Numbered from the stretch's first letter, positions 1-8,142 are shown. The stretch: DNA of 64,000 nucleotides from Kitasatospora sp. SolWspMP-SS2h (GCF_003259315.1 NZ_QLLT01000016.1:1-64000); one strand, 5' to 3'. Notes: generated by a model from the letters alone, not told the origin. Made by a program: numbers and translations.

Positions 1-11
1 GTGTTCACCGA

Positions 12-85
12 CGCGGGGTGGAGCAGCTCGGTAGCTCGCTGGGCTCATAACCCAGAGGTCGCAGGTTCAAATCCTGTCCCCGCTA
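12..85 (+). tRNA. Initiator tRNA-Met (CAU)
   Basis: A complete cloverleaf can be read: acceptor GCGGGG/CCCCGC with an unpaired first base (C against T), D arm, anticodon stem CTGGG/CCCAG around the loop with CAT, and a T arm with GGTTCAAATCC. The unpaired 1:72 position and the three G-C pairs next to the anticodon loop are hallmarks of initiator tRNA. The CCA end is not encoded. A strong hairpin follows. Confidence 0.95.
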
Positions 86-95
86 CTCAGTAGCA

Positions 96-128
96 CGAAG
101 GCCCGGAGGCAACGCCTCCGGGCCTTCG
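96..128 (+). terminator. Factor-independent-type terminator after the tRNA
   Basis: A perfect 15-bp stem (left arm 96-110, right arm 114-128) closes a three-base AAC loop 11 bases after the tRNA. There is no long T tract, which is usual for streptomycete terminators. Confidence 0.85.
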
Positions 129-234
129 CCGTGTCCGCCCGGAGGTCGTCCGGAAGGTCGGCCGGATAAATCCGTTGCCTCTTCCGGCGGGCGGTGCCTA
201 TGGTGGCGGCACACTGAAAGGAGGTGATCCTGAG

Positions 235-273
235 TTGAGTTCTTTCAGGATGCGTGAGGTGGCTGCTCGCTAG
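235..273 (+). CDS. Possible 12-codon mini-ORF with an extended Shine-Dalgarno
   Basis: A TTG-started reading frame (MSSFRMREVAAR, stop TAG) sits seven bases after GAAAGGAGGTGATCC (216-230). That 15-base run matches the complement of the expected 3' tail of 16S rRNA, a far longer match than normal ribosome binding sites have. The rest of 129-353 holds no recognisable gene and is read here as untranslated or leader sequence. It could be a leader peptide, a small expressed peptide, or a ribosome-sequestering RNA. No coding gene follows in the same direction until 1716, so an attenuator role is not obvious. Confidence 0.3.
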   Translation: MSSFRMREVAAR

Positions 274-353
274 AGCCGCCCCTGCCTGCGCAGCGGTGAG
301 GCCGTTCGGTCTCCGGCTCAGGCGAATTTCCAGCAGTCACCCGGCCCGTGGGC

Positions 354-1637
354 TCACCGGTACATCCCCGGTGCCTCGGTCGCCGTCCCCAACGGGGCGG
401 TCCGAGGAGCAGCCCGCGGGCCGTCTGCGTTCTCGGGGGTCCCGGGGGTCCCGGGAGTCCCGGGGGCCGTCGCCCCGCGCCGGGGCGGGAAGCCGTGGCG
501 GCGGGCCGCCGCGGTGACGGCGAGGACGGGCAGCAGCAGGGCGAGGGCGAACGGGGGCAGTGCGCCGGGGCCGCCCAGGTCGAGCAGCAGCCCGCCGACG
601 GCGCCGCCGAGGCCCATCGCGGTGTTCCAGGTGGCGACCAGCAGGGTCTGGCCGCGTTCGCCGCCGGCGTCGGCCACCGCGGTCTGGAACAGCGGGGCGG
701 CGCCGCCCCAGCCGAGGCTCCAGAGCGCGGCGGCGAGCAGCACCAGGGGTGCGGCGGGCGCGGGCAGCAGCAGGAGGGCGACGGCGGCGAGGAAGGCGGC
801 GCCGGCGGCCAGCGTGAGCCGCCGCAGCCGCCGGTCGACCAGCGCGCCGGTGGCGGCGAGCCCGACGACGGCGGCCAGGCCGAGGACGAGCAGCAGCAGG
901 TCGCGGCGGTCGGCCGCGCCGTAGTGGCCGAGCAGCGCGGCGATGTAGGTGTAGAGCACGTTGTGGGCCAGGACGTACGCGGCGGTGACGAACAGCACGG
1001 GCCGCACGCCGGGCAGGCGCAGGGCGGCGCGGACGGGTTCGGGGCGGCCGGAGCGGTGTCCGGTGGCGTCGGGGACGGCGGCGGCGATCCACAGCAGCAG
1101 GGCGGCGGCGAGGACGGCGACCAGCGCGAAGGTGGGCCGCCAGCCGATCAGCCGGCCGGACCAGGTGCCGAGCGGGATGCCGAGGGAGAGCGCGAGCGGG
1201 ACGCCGATGCCGGTGACGGCGATCGCCCGGCCGTGCAGGGCGGGCGGGGTCAGGCGGCGGGCGTAGCCGACGAGTTCGGCCCAGATCGCGGCGACGGCGA
1301 CCCCGGCGGCGATCCGGACGGCCATGGTGAGCGGGTAGGACGGGGAGAGCGCGGTGACGGCGTCGGCCAGCAGCAGCACGGCGACGGCGGCCAGCACCAG
1401 GCGCTTGCGGGACCAGTGGGCGGTGGCCCGGGCCAGCGGGATCGCGGACAGGCCGGTGGCCAGGGCGTAGCCGGTCAGCGACTGGCCCATCGCGGATTCG
1501 CCGACCCGCAGGTCGTGGGCCATCTCGGGGAGGACGCCGGCGGGCAGCGCCTCGGTGACGATGCCGAGGAAGGCCGCGGTGGCCAGGGCCAGCAGCGGGG
1601 ACCAGCGCAGCCGGGGCGCGGACGGGGTGGTTGCCAT
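354..1637 (-). CDS. MFS transporter, arabinose/chloramphenicol exporter type (DHA1-like)
   Basis: This 427-residue protein has about twelve hydrophobic segments and reads as a proton-driven drug or sugar exporter of the AraJ/CmlR-type MFS group. The first helix begins WSPLLALATAAFLGIVTEALPAGVLPEM, given here only as a landmark at residues 12-39, and a motif-A-like loop (ARATAHWSRKRL) lies near residues 70-81. A proline/glycine-rich tail of about 45 residues ends the protein. The start chosen is the ATG at 1637, probably leaderless; an upstream in-frame ATG at 1661 lies inside the MerR operator and is less likely. It diverges from merR, which suggests inducible drug efflux, but the substrate cannot be read. 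Confidence 0.85.
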   Translation of the reverse strand: MATTPSAPRLRWSPLLALATAAFLGIVTEALPAGVLPEMAHDLRVGESAMGQSLTGYALATGLSAIPLARATAHWSRKRLVLAAVAVLLLADAVTALSPSYPLTMAVRIAAGVAVAAIWAELVGYARRLTPPALHGRAIAVTGIGVPLALSLGIPLGTWSGRLIGWRPTFALVAVLAAALLLWIAAAVPDATGHRSGRPEPVRAALRLPGVRPVLFVTAAYVLAHNVLYTYIAALLGHYGAADRRDLLLLVLGLAAVVGLAATGALVDRRLRRLTLAAGAAFLAAVALLLLPAPAAPLVLLAAALWSLGWGGAAPLFQTAVADAGGERGQTLLVATWNTAMGLGGAVGGLLLDLGGPGALPPFALALLLPVLAVTAAARRHGFPPRRGATAPGTPGTPGTPENADGPRAAPRTAPLGTATEAPGMYR

Positions 1638-1651
1638 GCGGGTATGGTCGA

Positions 1652-1673
1652 ACTCTGACATCGATGTGAGAGT
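1652..1673. promoter_or_regulatory. Near-perfect palindrome, probable MerR operator/promoter
   Basis: ACTCT-ACATCGATGT-AGAGT forms a 22-bp palindrome with one mismatched pair. On the minus strand it begins inside a TTGACT -35-like box, placing the palindrome in the -35/-10 spacer as in MerR-regulated promoters. Transcription of the exporter would start close to its ATG at 1637. The adjacent MerR gene is the obvious ligand. Confidence 0.6.
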
Positions 1674-1715
1674 CAAGTCCTTCCGGCGGGCCGGGGACGG
1701 CGGACGGAGGAGCCG

Positions 1716-2087
1716 GTGCGGATCGGTGAACTGGCGGCCCGGACGGGGGTGGCGCCCCGGCTGCTGCGCTACTACGAGGAGCAGGGGCTGCTGGAGCCGG
1801 GCCGCTCCGCGAACGGCTACCGGGAGTACCGGGAGCCGCTGGTGGAGCGCGTCCGGCAGATCCGCTCGCTGCTGGCCTCGGGCCTGTCCACCCGCACCAT
1901 CCGCACCGTGCTGCCCTGCCTGGCGGACGGCCAGTTCCACGTCCGGGACGCCGCGCCGGAGACGCTGGCGGTGCTGGAGCACGAGTACCGGCAGCTGGCG
2001 GAGCGGGCGGAGTGCCTGGCCCGCAGCCGGGACGCGGTGGGCGCCTACCTGGGGGCGGTGCGCTCGCTGCGGGCGGCCGGGCGGTAG
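1716..2087 (+). CDS. MerR-family transcriptional regulator
   Basis: This 123-residue protein begins with a classic MerR winged helix (MRIGELAARTGVAPRLLRYY, then EEQGLLEPGRSANGYREY) followed by a coiled-coil dimerisation helix around residues 80-115. It lacks a long effector domain, like small MerR proteins that control a neighbouring exporter. The GTG start at 1716 has GGAGGA upstream. It diverges from the MFS gene with the palindromic operator between them, so it probably activates or represses that exporter and itself. Its 3' end overlaps the convergent methyltransferase by 43 bp. Confidence 0.9.
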   Translation: MRIGELAARTGVAPRLLRYYEEQGLLEPGRSANGYREYREPLVERVRQIRSLLASGLSTRTIRTVLPCLADGQFHVRDAAPETLAVLEHEYRQLAERAECLARSRDAVGAYLGAVRSLRAAGR

Positions 2088-2809
2088 CCGGGGCGCGGCG
2101 GGTGGGCCGGGCGCAGCACCAGCACCCGGCCGGTGGAGCCGGTGCGCAGGACGCGGCTGGCGATCCGGTGGTGGCGCAGCGCGGCGCGCAGTTCGGTCAG
2201 GTGCGGGCAGCGCCGGCCGCGTTCGTCGTACAGCGGGAAGACCCGGACCTCGCCGTCGGGGGCGGTGACCCGGACGAGTTCGCGCAGCGCGCGGAGCTGC
2301 TCGACGGGGCCGAAGACGGCCGGGTAGGCGAACAGCAGGTAGGAGCTGAGGGTGAGCGCGAAGGTGCCGTCGGCGAACGGGAGCCGGGGCAGCGCGGCGG
2401 CCACGTAGCGGTCGGGGTGGGCGGTGGCGTCGGCGGTGAACAGCCGGCGGGCGCGGTCCCAGCTGCGCAGGTACTTCTCGGGGCGGCGCAGGGCGGGCAG
2501 GTGGCTGCGGGGGTCGCGGCGGATGGCGGCGGCCATGGTCGCCCGACCGTCGGCGGCGAGCGCGGCGAGGCGGTGCGGGCCGAGCGCGTAGCCCGGGTCG
2601 GCGGCGACCACCTCGCAGCCGAGCGCACGGGCCTCGGCGGCGAGCGCGGCGGCCCCGCCGGGACAGTCCAGGACGGGGCCGGGCAGTCGGGCCAGTTCGA
2701 CCCGGGTGAGGCCGAAGCAGGCGCAGTACTCGTCCAGCGGCCGGGAGGTGACCAGCACCGGCGGAGCCTCCGCGGGCCGGGAGGGCCGGGTGAGGGTGGT
2801 CGGGCGCAT
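2045..2809 (-). CDS. Class I SAM-dependent methyltransferase-like protein
   Basis: The 254-residue protein has a degenerate motif I (VLDCPGGAAALAAEARALG, about residues 46-64, with DCPGG in place of DxGxG), then VVAADPGY as the acidic end of the second strand and LPFADGTFALTLSSYLLF as motif IV, all typical of class I methyltransferases. A final RVFPLYDERGRR segment resembles post-motif regions of this group. The ATG at 2809 follows GGAGG six bases upstream; a longer in-frame extension lacks such a site. Substrate unknown. Confidence 0.75.
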   Translation of the reverse strand: MRPTTLTRPSRPAEAPPVLVTSRPLDEYCACFGLTRVELARLPGPVLDCPGGAAALAAEARALGCEVVAADPGYALGPHRLAALAADGRATMAAAIRRDPRSHLPALRRPEKYLRSWDRARRLFTADATAHPDRYVAAALPRLPFADGTFALTLSSYLLFAYPAVFGPVEQLRALRELVRVTAPDGEVRVFPLYDERGRRCPHLTELRAALRHHRIASRVLRTGSTGRVLVLRPAHPPRPGYRPAARSERTAPR

Positions 2810-2931
2810 GCGGGGCCTCCGGACGTTCGACGGGCCCGGGGTGCGGCCCGGGCCCGAGGTCATCCGACCACGGGCCCGGGGGTGTCGCACGTCCAGTCGG
2901 TGCCGGGGATGCGGCCGACGCGGAGGAGATC

Positions 2932-2989
2932 CGCCCGTCGACCGGTCGGCGGCGGAGGTCCGCCCGTCGACCGGTCGGCGGCGGAGGTC
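2932..2989. repeat. Exact tandem duplication of a 29-bp unit
   Basis: The unit 2932-2960 is repeated exactly at 2961-2989. It lies in a 348-bp stretch (2810-3157) in which I see no gene. The stretch also holds two copies of GGACCGGGCCCCGGCCGGGG (3003-3022 and 3101-3120 approximately). No promoter or RNA can be assigned. Confidence 0.8.
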
Positions 2990-3157
2990 CGCACGACCCC
3001 GGGGGACCGGGCCCCGGCCGGGGAGCCGACCGACGACCACCGGCTCAGCCACCGGCGAAGAACTCGACCGACGGCAGAGCCCCGGCCGTTCCCGGGAGGA
3101 CCGGGCCCCGGCCGGGGCATCCGCCGACGGCCGCGAGGGCGAACGGCGGCCGCGGGC

Positions 3158-3856
3158 TCAGTCGTTGGCGGAGAGGAGGGCCCGGGCGGCGAAGCGGTTG
3201 ATGCCGGTGAGGCCGCGGATCAGCTGCGGGGTGAGGAGGACGAAGACCAGGCCGAGCACGCAGACGCCGGCGATCTGCCAGGGTTCGGTGAGGTCGTAGA
3301 CGTGCTGGACGCCGTGGGAGTCGCGCCAGTCGGCGACCCGGTAGCCGTCCCAGGGGGTGTAGCGGCCGAACACCCACTGGTAGGCCGGGAACAGGGCGAG
3401 CGACCAGCCGAGGCAGAAGAAGGTCACCGAGAGCGTGAAGCTGAGGATCGCCCAGGGGAGCATGACGAACTGGTGCAGCGCGGCCTTCCAGCCCGCCGGG
3501 TCGGCCAGCCGGGCGGTGATCCGGCCCCAGACGCCCTCCCGGCGGACGGTAGTCTCCGGCGGGGCGGGCAGTTCCTCGCCCAGCAGGGTGCGGATCCGCA
3601 GCCGCTCGGCGGCGCCGAGGCCGCGGGCGACGGCGAGCAGCAGGGCGAGGACGGGCAGGCCGATCGCGGTGAGGGAGAGGCCGAGGCCGGCGCAGAACAG
3701 CGGCACGACCAGGGCGAAGCCGAGCACCGCCATCGGCAGCCCGCTGAGCACGTAGCCGAGCTGCCGGAAGGTGCGCCGGGAGAACGGGGCGCGCCAGAAC
3801 CCGGGCCGGTCGAGGTGGCCGCCGGGACTGGTGAGGGGGTACGCAGCGGTGGACAT
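3158..3856 (-). CDS. Sensor-domain (PF13796-like) membrane protein
   Basis: This 232-residue protein has four strongly hydrophobic segments (about residues 30-55, 55-80, 125-155 and 195-215) separated by a soluble loop with ERLRIRTLLGEELPAP and a conserved-looking WGRITARLADPAGWKAALHQFVMLP-type element. This matches the putative sensor domain usually fused to actinobacterial histidine kinases, here without a kinase. A lone sensor domain may partner in trans or act independently. Start ATG at 3856. Confidence 0.75.
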   Translation of the reverse strand: MSTAAYPLTSPGGHLDRPGFWRAPFSRRTFRQLGYVLSGLPMAVLGFALVVPLFCAGLGLSLTAIGLPVLALLLAVARGLGAAERLRIRTLLGEELPAPPETTVRREGVWGRITARLADPAGWKAALHQFVMLPWAILSFTLSVTFFCLGWSLALFPAYQWVFGRYTPWDGYRVADWRDSHGVQHVYDLTEPWQIAGVCVLGLVFVLLTPQLIRGLTGINRFAARALLSAND

Positions 3857-4075
3857 CCGGGGTCCTTCGGGTCGTCGGGCGGCCCCGCCGGTCGGCGGTG
3901 CCGGGCACGTGCTCCAATCTGCCGCAGCGGCCCGGCCGGGGTAATGACGCCTGCTGCCGAATCCGTGGTGGGGTTAACCCCCGCCCCGCCTGGTAGCCCG
4001 CTCCACCGGGCGCGACGAACGCGACGGACGCGACGGACGCACCGAACGCGGCAGGCGCTATGGCCGCGGCAGGCG

Positions 4076-4645
4076 CTACGGACGCGGCGGTCCGGCCCAC
4101 GGCGGGCCCGGCCACTCGGGGGCCAGCAGCGAGTACTGGAGCGCGTCGTGCCACCCGCCGTCCCGGTGCGACTCGGCCCGGATCCGGCCCTCGTACCGGA
4201 ACCCGGCCCGGGCCAGCACCCGGGCCGAGGCGGTGTTGGCGGGGTCGCAGCGGGCCGCCAGCCGGTACAGGCCCAGGGTCTCGAAGCCGAGCGCGCACAG
4301 CAGCGCGGTGACCTCGCCGGCGTACCCGCGGCCCCAGGTGTCGCGGCGCAGGACGCAGCCGAGCCGGGCCGCGTGCCCGTCCTCGCGGGTGAGCGCGGCC
4401 TGGCCGACCGGCTCGCCCGACGGGTCGTCGACGGCCAGCCGGTAGTGCGTCCGGGGCTCCTCCTCGGCGGCCTCCAGGTACAGCTCGACCTGGTCGGCGC
4501 AGTCCTCGAAGTCCCGCACCCCGAACGGGAGGTGGCGGACCGTCTCGGGGTCGCCGTGCACCGCGTGCAGGGCGGCCACCTCCTCCGGGGTGTGCCGGTA
4601 CTCCCGCAGGGTGAGCCGGGGGCCGCGCAGCCGGAGGGTCTCCAT
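4076..4645 (-). CDS. GNAT N-acetyltransferase, RimJ/RimL type
   Basis: The 189-residue protein follows the RimJ/RimL plan: an N-terminal RLRGPRLTLREYRHTPEEV strand-helix, then LGCVLRRDTWGRGYAGEVTALL (acetyl-CoA pyrophosphate loop RDTWGRGYAGE) and the C-terminal NTASARVLARAGFRYEGRIR signature. It probably acetylates an N-terminal amine or small-molecule amine with acetyl-CoA in the cytoplasm. The gene is monocistronic, divergent from the hypothetical gene at 4696. The ORF-free stretch 3857-4075 beside it contains a GGGGTTAACCCC palindrome (3970-3981) but no clear terminator. Confidence 0.88.
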   Translation of the reverse strand: METLRLRGPRLTLREYRHTPEEVAALHAVHGDPETVRHLPFGVRDFEDCADQVELYLEAAEEEPRTHYRLAVDDPSGEPVGQAALTREDGHAARLGCVLRRDTWGRGYAGEVTALLCALGFETLGLYRLAARCDPANTASARVLARAGFRYEGRIRAESHRDGGWHDALQYSLLAPEWPGPPWAGPPRP

Positions 4646-4695
4646 GGCCGCCGACCCTACCGGGCGCCGGTCCGGGGACCGGCTACCGTACCGGG

Positions 4696-5508
4696 GTGGA
4701 CGACGACGACCTGCACCTGCTCCCCCGCACCCGTGCCGCCGATCTGCTGAGCTGGGCGGACGGGGCGGGGCTCGACCCGGTGCCCGAGCCGGCGGTGCGG
4801 ACCGTGCTGACCCTGCTGGAGCTGGGCGGGGCCCGGCTGCACGAGGGCCTTCCCGAACTCACCTCCCCGGTGCTGGAGCACCTGCTCTACGAGCAGCTCC
4901 ACCTGTACGTGCAGCCGGACGGCGACCCGGCGGCGTACCCGGCGGCGGTGCGGCTGCTGATCGAGTGGCAGCGGGCGGCCCGGCGGCTGAACGCCAAGCG
5001 CGCGGAGAAGCTCCGCGCGGAGGCCGACTGGCAGGGCGAGGTGCTGCTCTCCCTGCTGCGCCGCTCCGACCTGGTGACCTGGCCCCGGCTGTACGCCCTG
5101 CTGCTGCGCGCGGACGGGGTGCCGACCGCGGACCCCGGCGCGGTCCGGGCCTGGCTGGCGGCGTTCCGCGAACTCCCGGAGGAGGAGCGCTTCGCCGCCT
5201 TCGACCGGGTGCCCGGCCTGGACGGGGACGGCCACTGGGACCAGCCGGGACGGCCGCTGCTGATCGGCGTCTCCACCGACGGGGCCCGGCGGCTGCTGGA
5301 GCAGGGCCTGATGCGGCGCAGCTACCGCAACCTCGCCGAGCTGAACGCCCGCGGGCTGCCGATGCCCGCCGAACTGACCGGCGCGTTCGAGGAGTTCGAG
5401 GAGGCTGTGGCGCAGGCCGCGATCGACCTGTGCGGCGAGTGGACCGTCCCGGGGCTGCCGCGGCTGCTGCTGGAGGAGTTCCCGGAGCTGGCCCCCGAGG
5501 AGTACTGA
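4696..5508 (+). CDS. Conserved-type hypothetical protein
   Basis: I do not recognise this 270-residue soluble protein. It is mostly helical, acidic at both ends, rich in Leu/Arg/Glu, with no signal peptide or membrane segment and no catalytic motif I can name. The GTG start has no Shine-Dalgarno, and the 50-bp gap to the divergent GNAT leaves little 5' untranslated space, so it is probably leaderless. Codon bias over its whole length supports a real gene. Confidence 0.7.
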   Translation: MDDDDLHLLPRTRAADLLSWADGAGLDPVPEPAVRTVLTLLELGGARLHEGLPELTSPVLEHLLYEQLHLYVQPDGDPAAYPAAVRLLIEWQRAARRLNAKRAEKLRAEADWQGEVLLSLLRRSDLVTWPRLYALLLRADGVPTADPGAVRAWLAAFRELPEEERFAAFDRVPGLDGDGHWDQPGRPLLIGVSTDGARRLLEQGLMRRSYRNLAELNARGLPMPAELTGAFEEFEEAVAQAAIDLCGEWTVPGLPRLLLEEFPELAPEEY

Positions 5509-5594
5509 GCCGGTCCGGGGAGGGCTGGGCGGGCCGGGGAGGCCGGGCGCGGGAGCGCCGCGCACCGCCCCGGGCGGCCGACCGGCCGGACGGG

Positions 5595-6416
5595 CTACGG
5601 CCGGAGGCCGAGGTGGTGCAGCCAGGGGAGGGGGTCGACGGGGGCCGCGCCGCCCGGGCGGACTTCGAGGTGCAGGTGGGGGGCGGTGGCGTTGCCGGTG
5701 GCGCCGACGGCCCCGAGGACGGTGCCGGGGGCGACCCGGCCGACGGGGGCGGCGATCCGGGAGAGGTGGCAGTACCAGAGCTCGGTGCCGTCGGGGAGGG
5801 TCTGGATGACCCGGTAGCCGTAGGTGCCGGACCAGCCCGCCGAGGTGACGGTGCCGGCGGTGACGGCGGTGACGGGGGTGCCGGTGCGGGCGGCGAAGTC
5901 CAGGCCGGTGCGCAGGTGGGCCCAGTGCGCGCCGGACCGGGCGGACGGGTCGGTGAGCCGGTGGCCGGCGACCGGCAGGACGGCTCCAGTTCCGGCCCCG
6001 GTCTCGCTCCCGGCCTCGGTGGCCGCGGGGTCGGTCGCGGCCGCGGTCTCGGCCCGGCGGTCGGCGTGCCTGGCTTCCGCCTCCTGCGCGGCGGCGACCC
6101 GGGCGGACTCCTCGGTGACGGTGCGCTGTCCGTCGGCCTGCTGGAGGATGCGGGCGGCCAGGGCGAGGCCGGGGTCGGCGGCGAGCAGTCCCTCGGAGGC
6201 TTCGTCGGCGGCGGCGACGGGGGCCGGGGCCGGTGCGGCGGCCTGGGCGGGGGCGGCGGTGAGGCCGGTGGCGCCGAGGGCGGCGGTCATCGCGGTGACG
6301 CCCAGCAGCGGTGCGCCGACGCGGGCCTGGCGGGGCAGCCGGGGCCGGGCGGGTTCGGTCTCGACCGGGTGGTCGAGCAGCTGGGTGCCGGTGCTCTCGG
6401 TGTAGGTCGACGCCAC
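5595..6416 (-). CDS. Secreted M23-family (LytM) peptidase
   Basis: This 273-residue protein is a cell-wall endopeptidase. A hydrophobic signal segment lies near residues 33-60 ending AAPAQA, then an Ala/Glu-rich linker with coiled-coil character (85-130), then the M23 fold. Zinc ligands are visible: H167 and D173 in HLRTGLDF and H249 in HLHLEVRP, with H217 (YCHL) and H247 as catalytic histidines. The GTG start at 6416 has GGAAGGAG nine bases upstream. Its leader carries a c-di-AMP riboswitch, as for other streptomycete cell-wall hydrolases, implying control by c-di-AMP during growth or germination. Confidence 0.92.
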   Translation of the reverse strand: MASTYTESTGTQLLDHPVETEPARPRLPRQARVGAPLLGVTAMTAALGATGLTAAPAQAAAPAPAPVAAADEASEGLLAADPGLALAARILQQADGQRTVTEESARVAAAQEAEARHADRRAETAAATDPAATEAGSETGAGTGAVLPVAGHRLTDPSARSGAHWAHLRTGLDFAARTGTPVTAVTAGTVTSAGWSGTYGYRVIQTLPDGTELWYCHLSRIAAPVGRVAPGTVLGAVGATGNATAPHLHLEVRPGGAAPVDPLPWLHHLGLRP

Positions 6417-6439
6417 GGGGGCGTGCTCCTTCCTTCCCT

Positions 6440-6556
6440 GCCGCCGACCGGGTTAGCTGACGGGTTCGGAGGTGGAAGGTCTCCTACGGTCGGGCCCAGG
6501 GCCGTCCCGATTCACCCCGGTGGAACGTGGTTCCCCGGCTCCCGGGCCCGACCGCG
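6440..6556 (-). promoter_or_regulatory. ydaO/yuaA-type c-di-AMP riboswitch
   Basis: On the minus strand the leader of the M23 gene contains the diagnostic order GAGCCGGGGAACC, GGGTGAATC, and then GAACCCGTCAGCTAACCCGG followed by GGCGGC and the ribosome binding site. These are the conserved blocks of the ydaO element seen before streptomycete resuscitation and lysis genes. Binding c-di-AMP normally turns the gene off. The whole 6417-6817 stretch holds this element, the M23 promoter region (AT-rich 6620-6660) and the leader of the next plus-strand gene. Confidence 0.88.
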
Positions 6557-6766
6557 GGGGTGGGCCCGATGGATTAGGCGTGGCGCACGGTGCCGCATGG
6601 TTACGGCGTTGCCGACCGCGCTGCGTTATCAAACGTTAATCCTATGGACCCCATGATTCCAAGCGCCTACCGAGGTGCAGTGAAACTTTCCTGACGCCCT
6701 ATGGGCGATTTGTGACGGTTCGCCAAGGGGCCCGGTTCCGGACATGACGGACCGTGACGGCGCGGT

Positions 6767-6782
6767 TGAGTATCCGTACTCA
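6767..6782. promoter_or_regulatory. Perfect TGAGTA-TCCG-TACTCA inverted repeat
   Basis: Six-base arms with a four-base spacer lie 36 bp before the YiaA-like gene. The left arm overlaps a TTGAGT -35-like box. This looks like an operator on the promoter of the next gene; the regulator is unknown. Confidence 0.45.
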
Positions 6783-6817
6783 CGACCCCCCGCCGCCCCC
6801 GGCGGGACCCTGGCCCC

Positions 6818-7108
6818 ATGACCGCATCCGTGCCGCACCGCACCACCTCCGCCTACTACCTCCAGGCCGTCGCCTCCTTCGCGTTCGCCACGGCCGCCCT
6901 CGTCCTCGGGATCGCCTACCTCCCGGTCAGCGCCTGGATGCGCGCCTTCCTCGGCGTCGGCCTGCTCTACGAGATCACCTCCGCGTTCACGCTGGCCAAG
7001 GTGATCCGCGACCGCCAGGACGAGGGCGCGCTCACCAGCCGGGTCGACCAGGCCCGGCTGGAGAAGCTGCTCGCCGAGCACGACCCGTTCAAGGTCGACG
7101 GGATCTGA
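6818..7108 (+). CDS. YiaA/YiaB-like two-helix inner-membrane protein
   Basis: The 96-residue protein has two hydrophobic helices (about residues 15-35 and 42-62), the second running into VGLLYEITSAFTLAKVIRD, the characteristic YiaA/B-type end. The C-terminus is soluble (VDQARLEKLLAEHDPFKV). Family function is unknown. The ATG at 6818 has only a weak ribosome site; a palindromic element lies just upstream. It is monocistronic. Confidence 0.75.
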   Translation: MTASVPHRTTSAYYLQAVASFAFATAALVLGIAYLPVSAWMRAFLGVGLLYEITSAFTLAKVIRDRQDEGALTSRVDQARLEKLLAEHDPFKVDGI

Positions 7109-7177
7109 CGGGGGCGGAGCCCGGCGGGTTTCGGACGCTCGACCGGTGGGCGGCCGGGGCGGGCCGGTGGCCGGGAG

Positions 7178-7206
7178 TTGACGGCTAAGGCTATTAGCCT
7201 TAGCTT
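7178..7206 (+). promoter_or_regulatory. Promoter overlapped by a perfect 21-bp palindrome (TetR operator)
   Basis: TTGACG (7178-7183) is followed after 17 bases by TAGCTT (7201-7206). The spacer is a perfect palindrome with arms GCTAAGGCTA (7184-7193) and TAGCCTTAGC (7195-7204) around one T. This is a textbook steric-block operator. The TetR gene at the end of the same operon is the likely ligand. Confidence 0.75.
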
Positions 7207-7272
7207 TATGGCTATCGGCAGCAGCCGGGCCCGAAGCGCCCGGAGCGCCGGACGCCCGCCAGGAGGCCCGCG

Positions 7273-8142
7273 ATGAACAGCACCCTCGGCACCACCACCC
7301 GGTACCTCGACGTCACCGGCGGCCGGATCGCCTACGACGACGCCCCCGGCCCCGGCGTCCCGGTCGTCCTGCTGCCCGGCATGCTCGACAAGCGGGCCGT
7401 CTACCGCCACCTCGCCCCGCTGCTGGGCGCCGCCGGGCACCGGGTGGTCAGCATGGACCTGCGCGGCATGGGCGAGTCCTCGACCGGCTTCACCGACCAC
7501 AGCCCGGCCGCGATCGCCGAGGACCTGGCGGCCCTGCTGGACCACCTGGACCTGCGCGGCGCCGTCCTGGTCGGCAGCTCGTACACCGGCGCCAGCGTGG
7601 TCCGGGCCGCCGCGCTCGCCCCCGGGCGCACCGGCGGCGTGGTGCTGATCGACGCGTTCGTCGAGAACCTGCCGCTGAACGGCTTCCAGAAGGCGCTGTT
7701 CGGCCTGGCCGCCCCGCTGGTCACCGCGTTCCCCGGGCTGTGGAGCGCGATGCAGAAGTTCTACTACCCGGGCGAGCGGCCCGCCGACTTCGACGCCTAC
7801 CGGGCCGGACTGGCCGCGATGCTCCGCGAGCCCGCCCGCAGGGCCGCGCTGCGCGGCTACCTGCGGGGCGACTCCGCGCCGGTCGGCTGGTGCGCGGCGG
7901 TCGACGCGCCCGCGCTGGTGCTGATGGGCGACAAGGACCCGGACTTCCCGCGGCCCGGGCTGGTCGCCGACCGGCAGGCCGCCGCGCTGCGCGGCCGCAC
8001 GGTGATGATCGGCGGCGCCGGCCACTACCCGATGGCCAGTCACCCGCAGGCCGTCGCCGATGCCCTGCTGCCCTTCCTGGCCGGACTGGGCGAGCCGGCC
8101 GGGCAGGCCGGGCAGGCCGACGAGAACGGGAACGCCCGCTGA
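7273..8142 (+). CDS. Alpha/beta-hydrolase
   Basis: This 289-residue alpha/beta-hydrolase has the oxyanion region VVLLPGMLDKR, nucleophile elbow GSSYTG (S102 approximately), acid near MGDKDPD and catalytic His in GAGHYPMA, in the correct order. The fold resembles epoxide hydrolase or proline iminopeptidase-like esterases; substrate unknown. It is the first gene of a two-gene operon with a TetR repressor (TGATG overlap), which points to detoxification or turnover of the small molecule that releases the repressor. Confidence 0.88.
   Translation: MNSTLGTTTRYLDVTGGRIAYDDAPGPGVPVVLLPGMLDKRAVYRHLAPLLGAAGHRVVSMDLRGMGESSTGFTDHSPAAIAEDLAALLDHLDLRGAVLVGSSYTGASVVRAAALAPGRTGGVVLIDAFVENLPLNGFQKALFGLAAPLVTAFPGLWSAMQKFYYPGERPADFDAYRAGLAAMLREPARRAALRGYLRGDSAPVGWCAAVDAPALVLMGDKDPDFPRPGLVADRQAAALRGRTVMIGGAGHYPMASHPQAVADALLPFLAGLGEPAGQAGQADENGNAR

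Noticed and set aside
1638..1661. Upstream ATG for the MFS exporter
   Set aside because: It lies inside the probable MerR operator and -10 region; ATG 1637 fits a leaderless transcript better.
2012..4750. Very long plus-strand open frame (912 codons)
   Set aside because: It is antisense to the methyltransferase, sensor-domain and GNAT genes, has low-complexity composition and no domain; such frames are by-products of GC-biased codon use.
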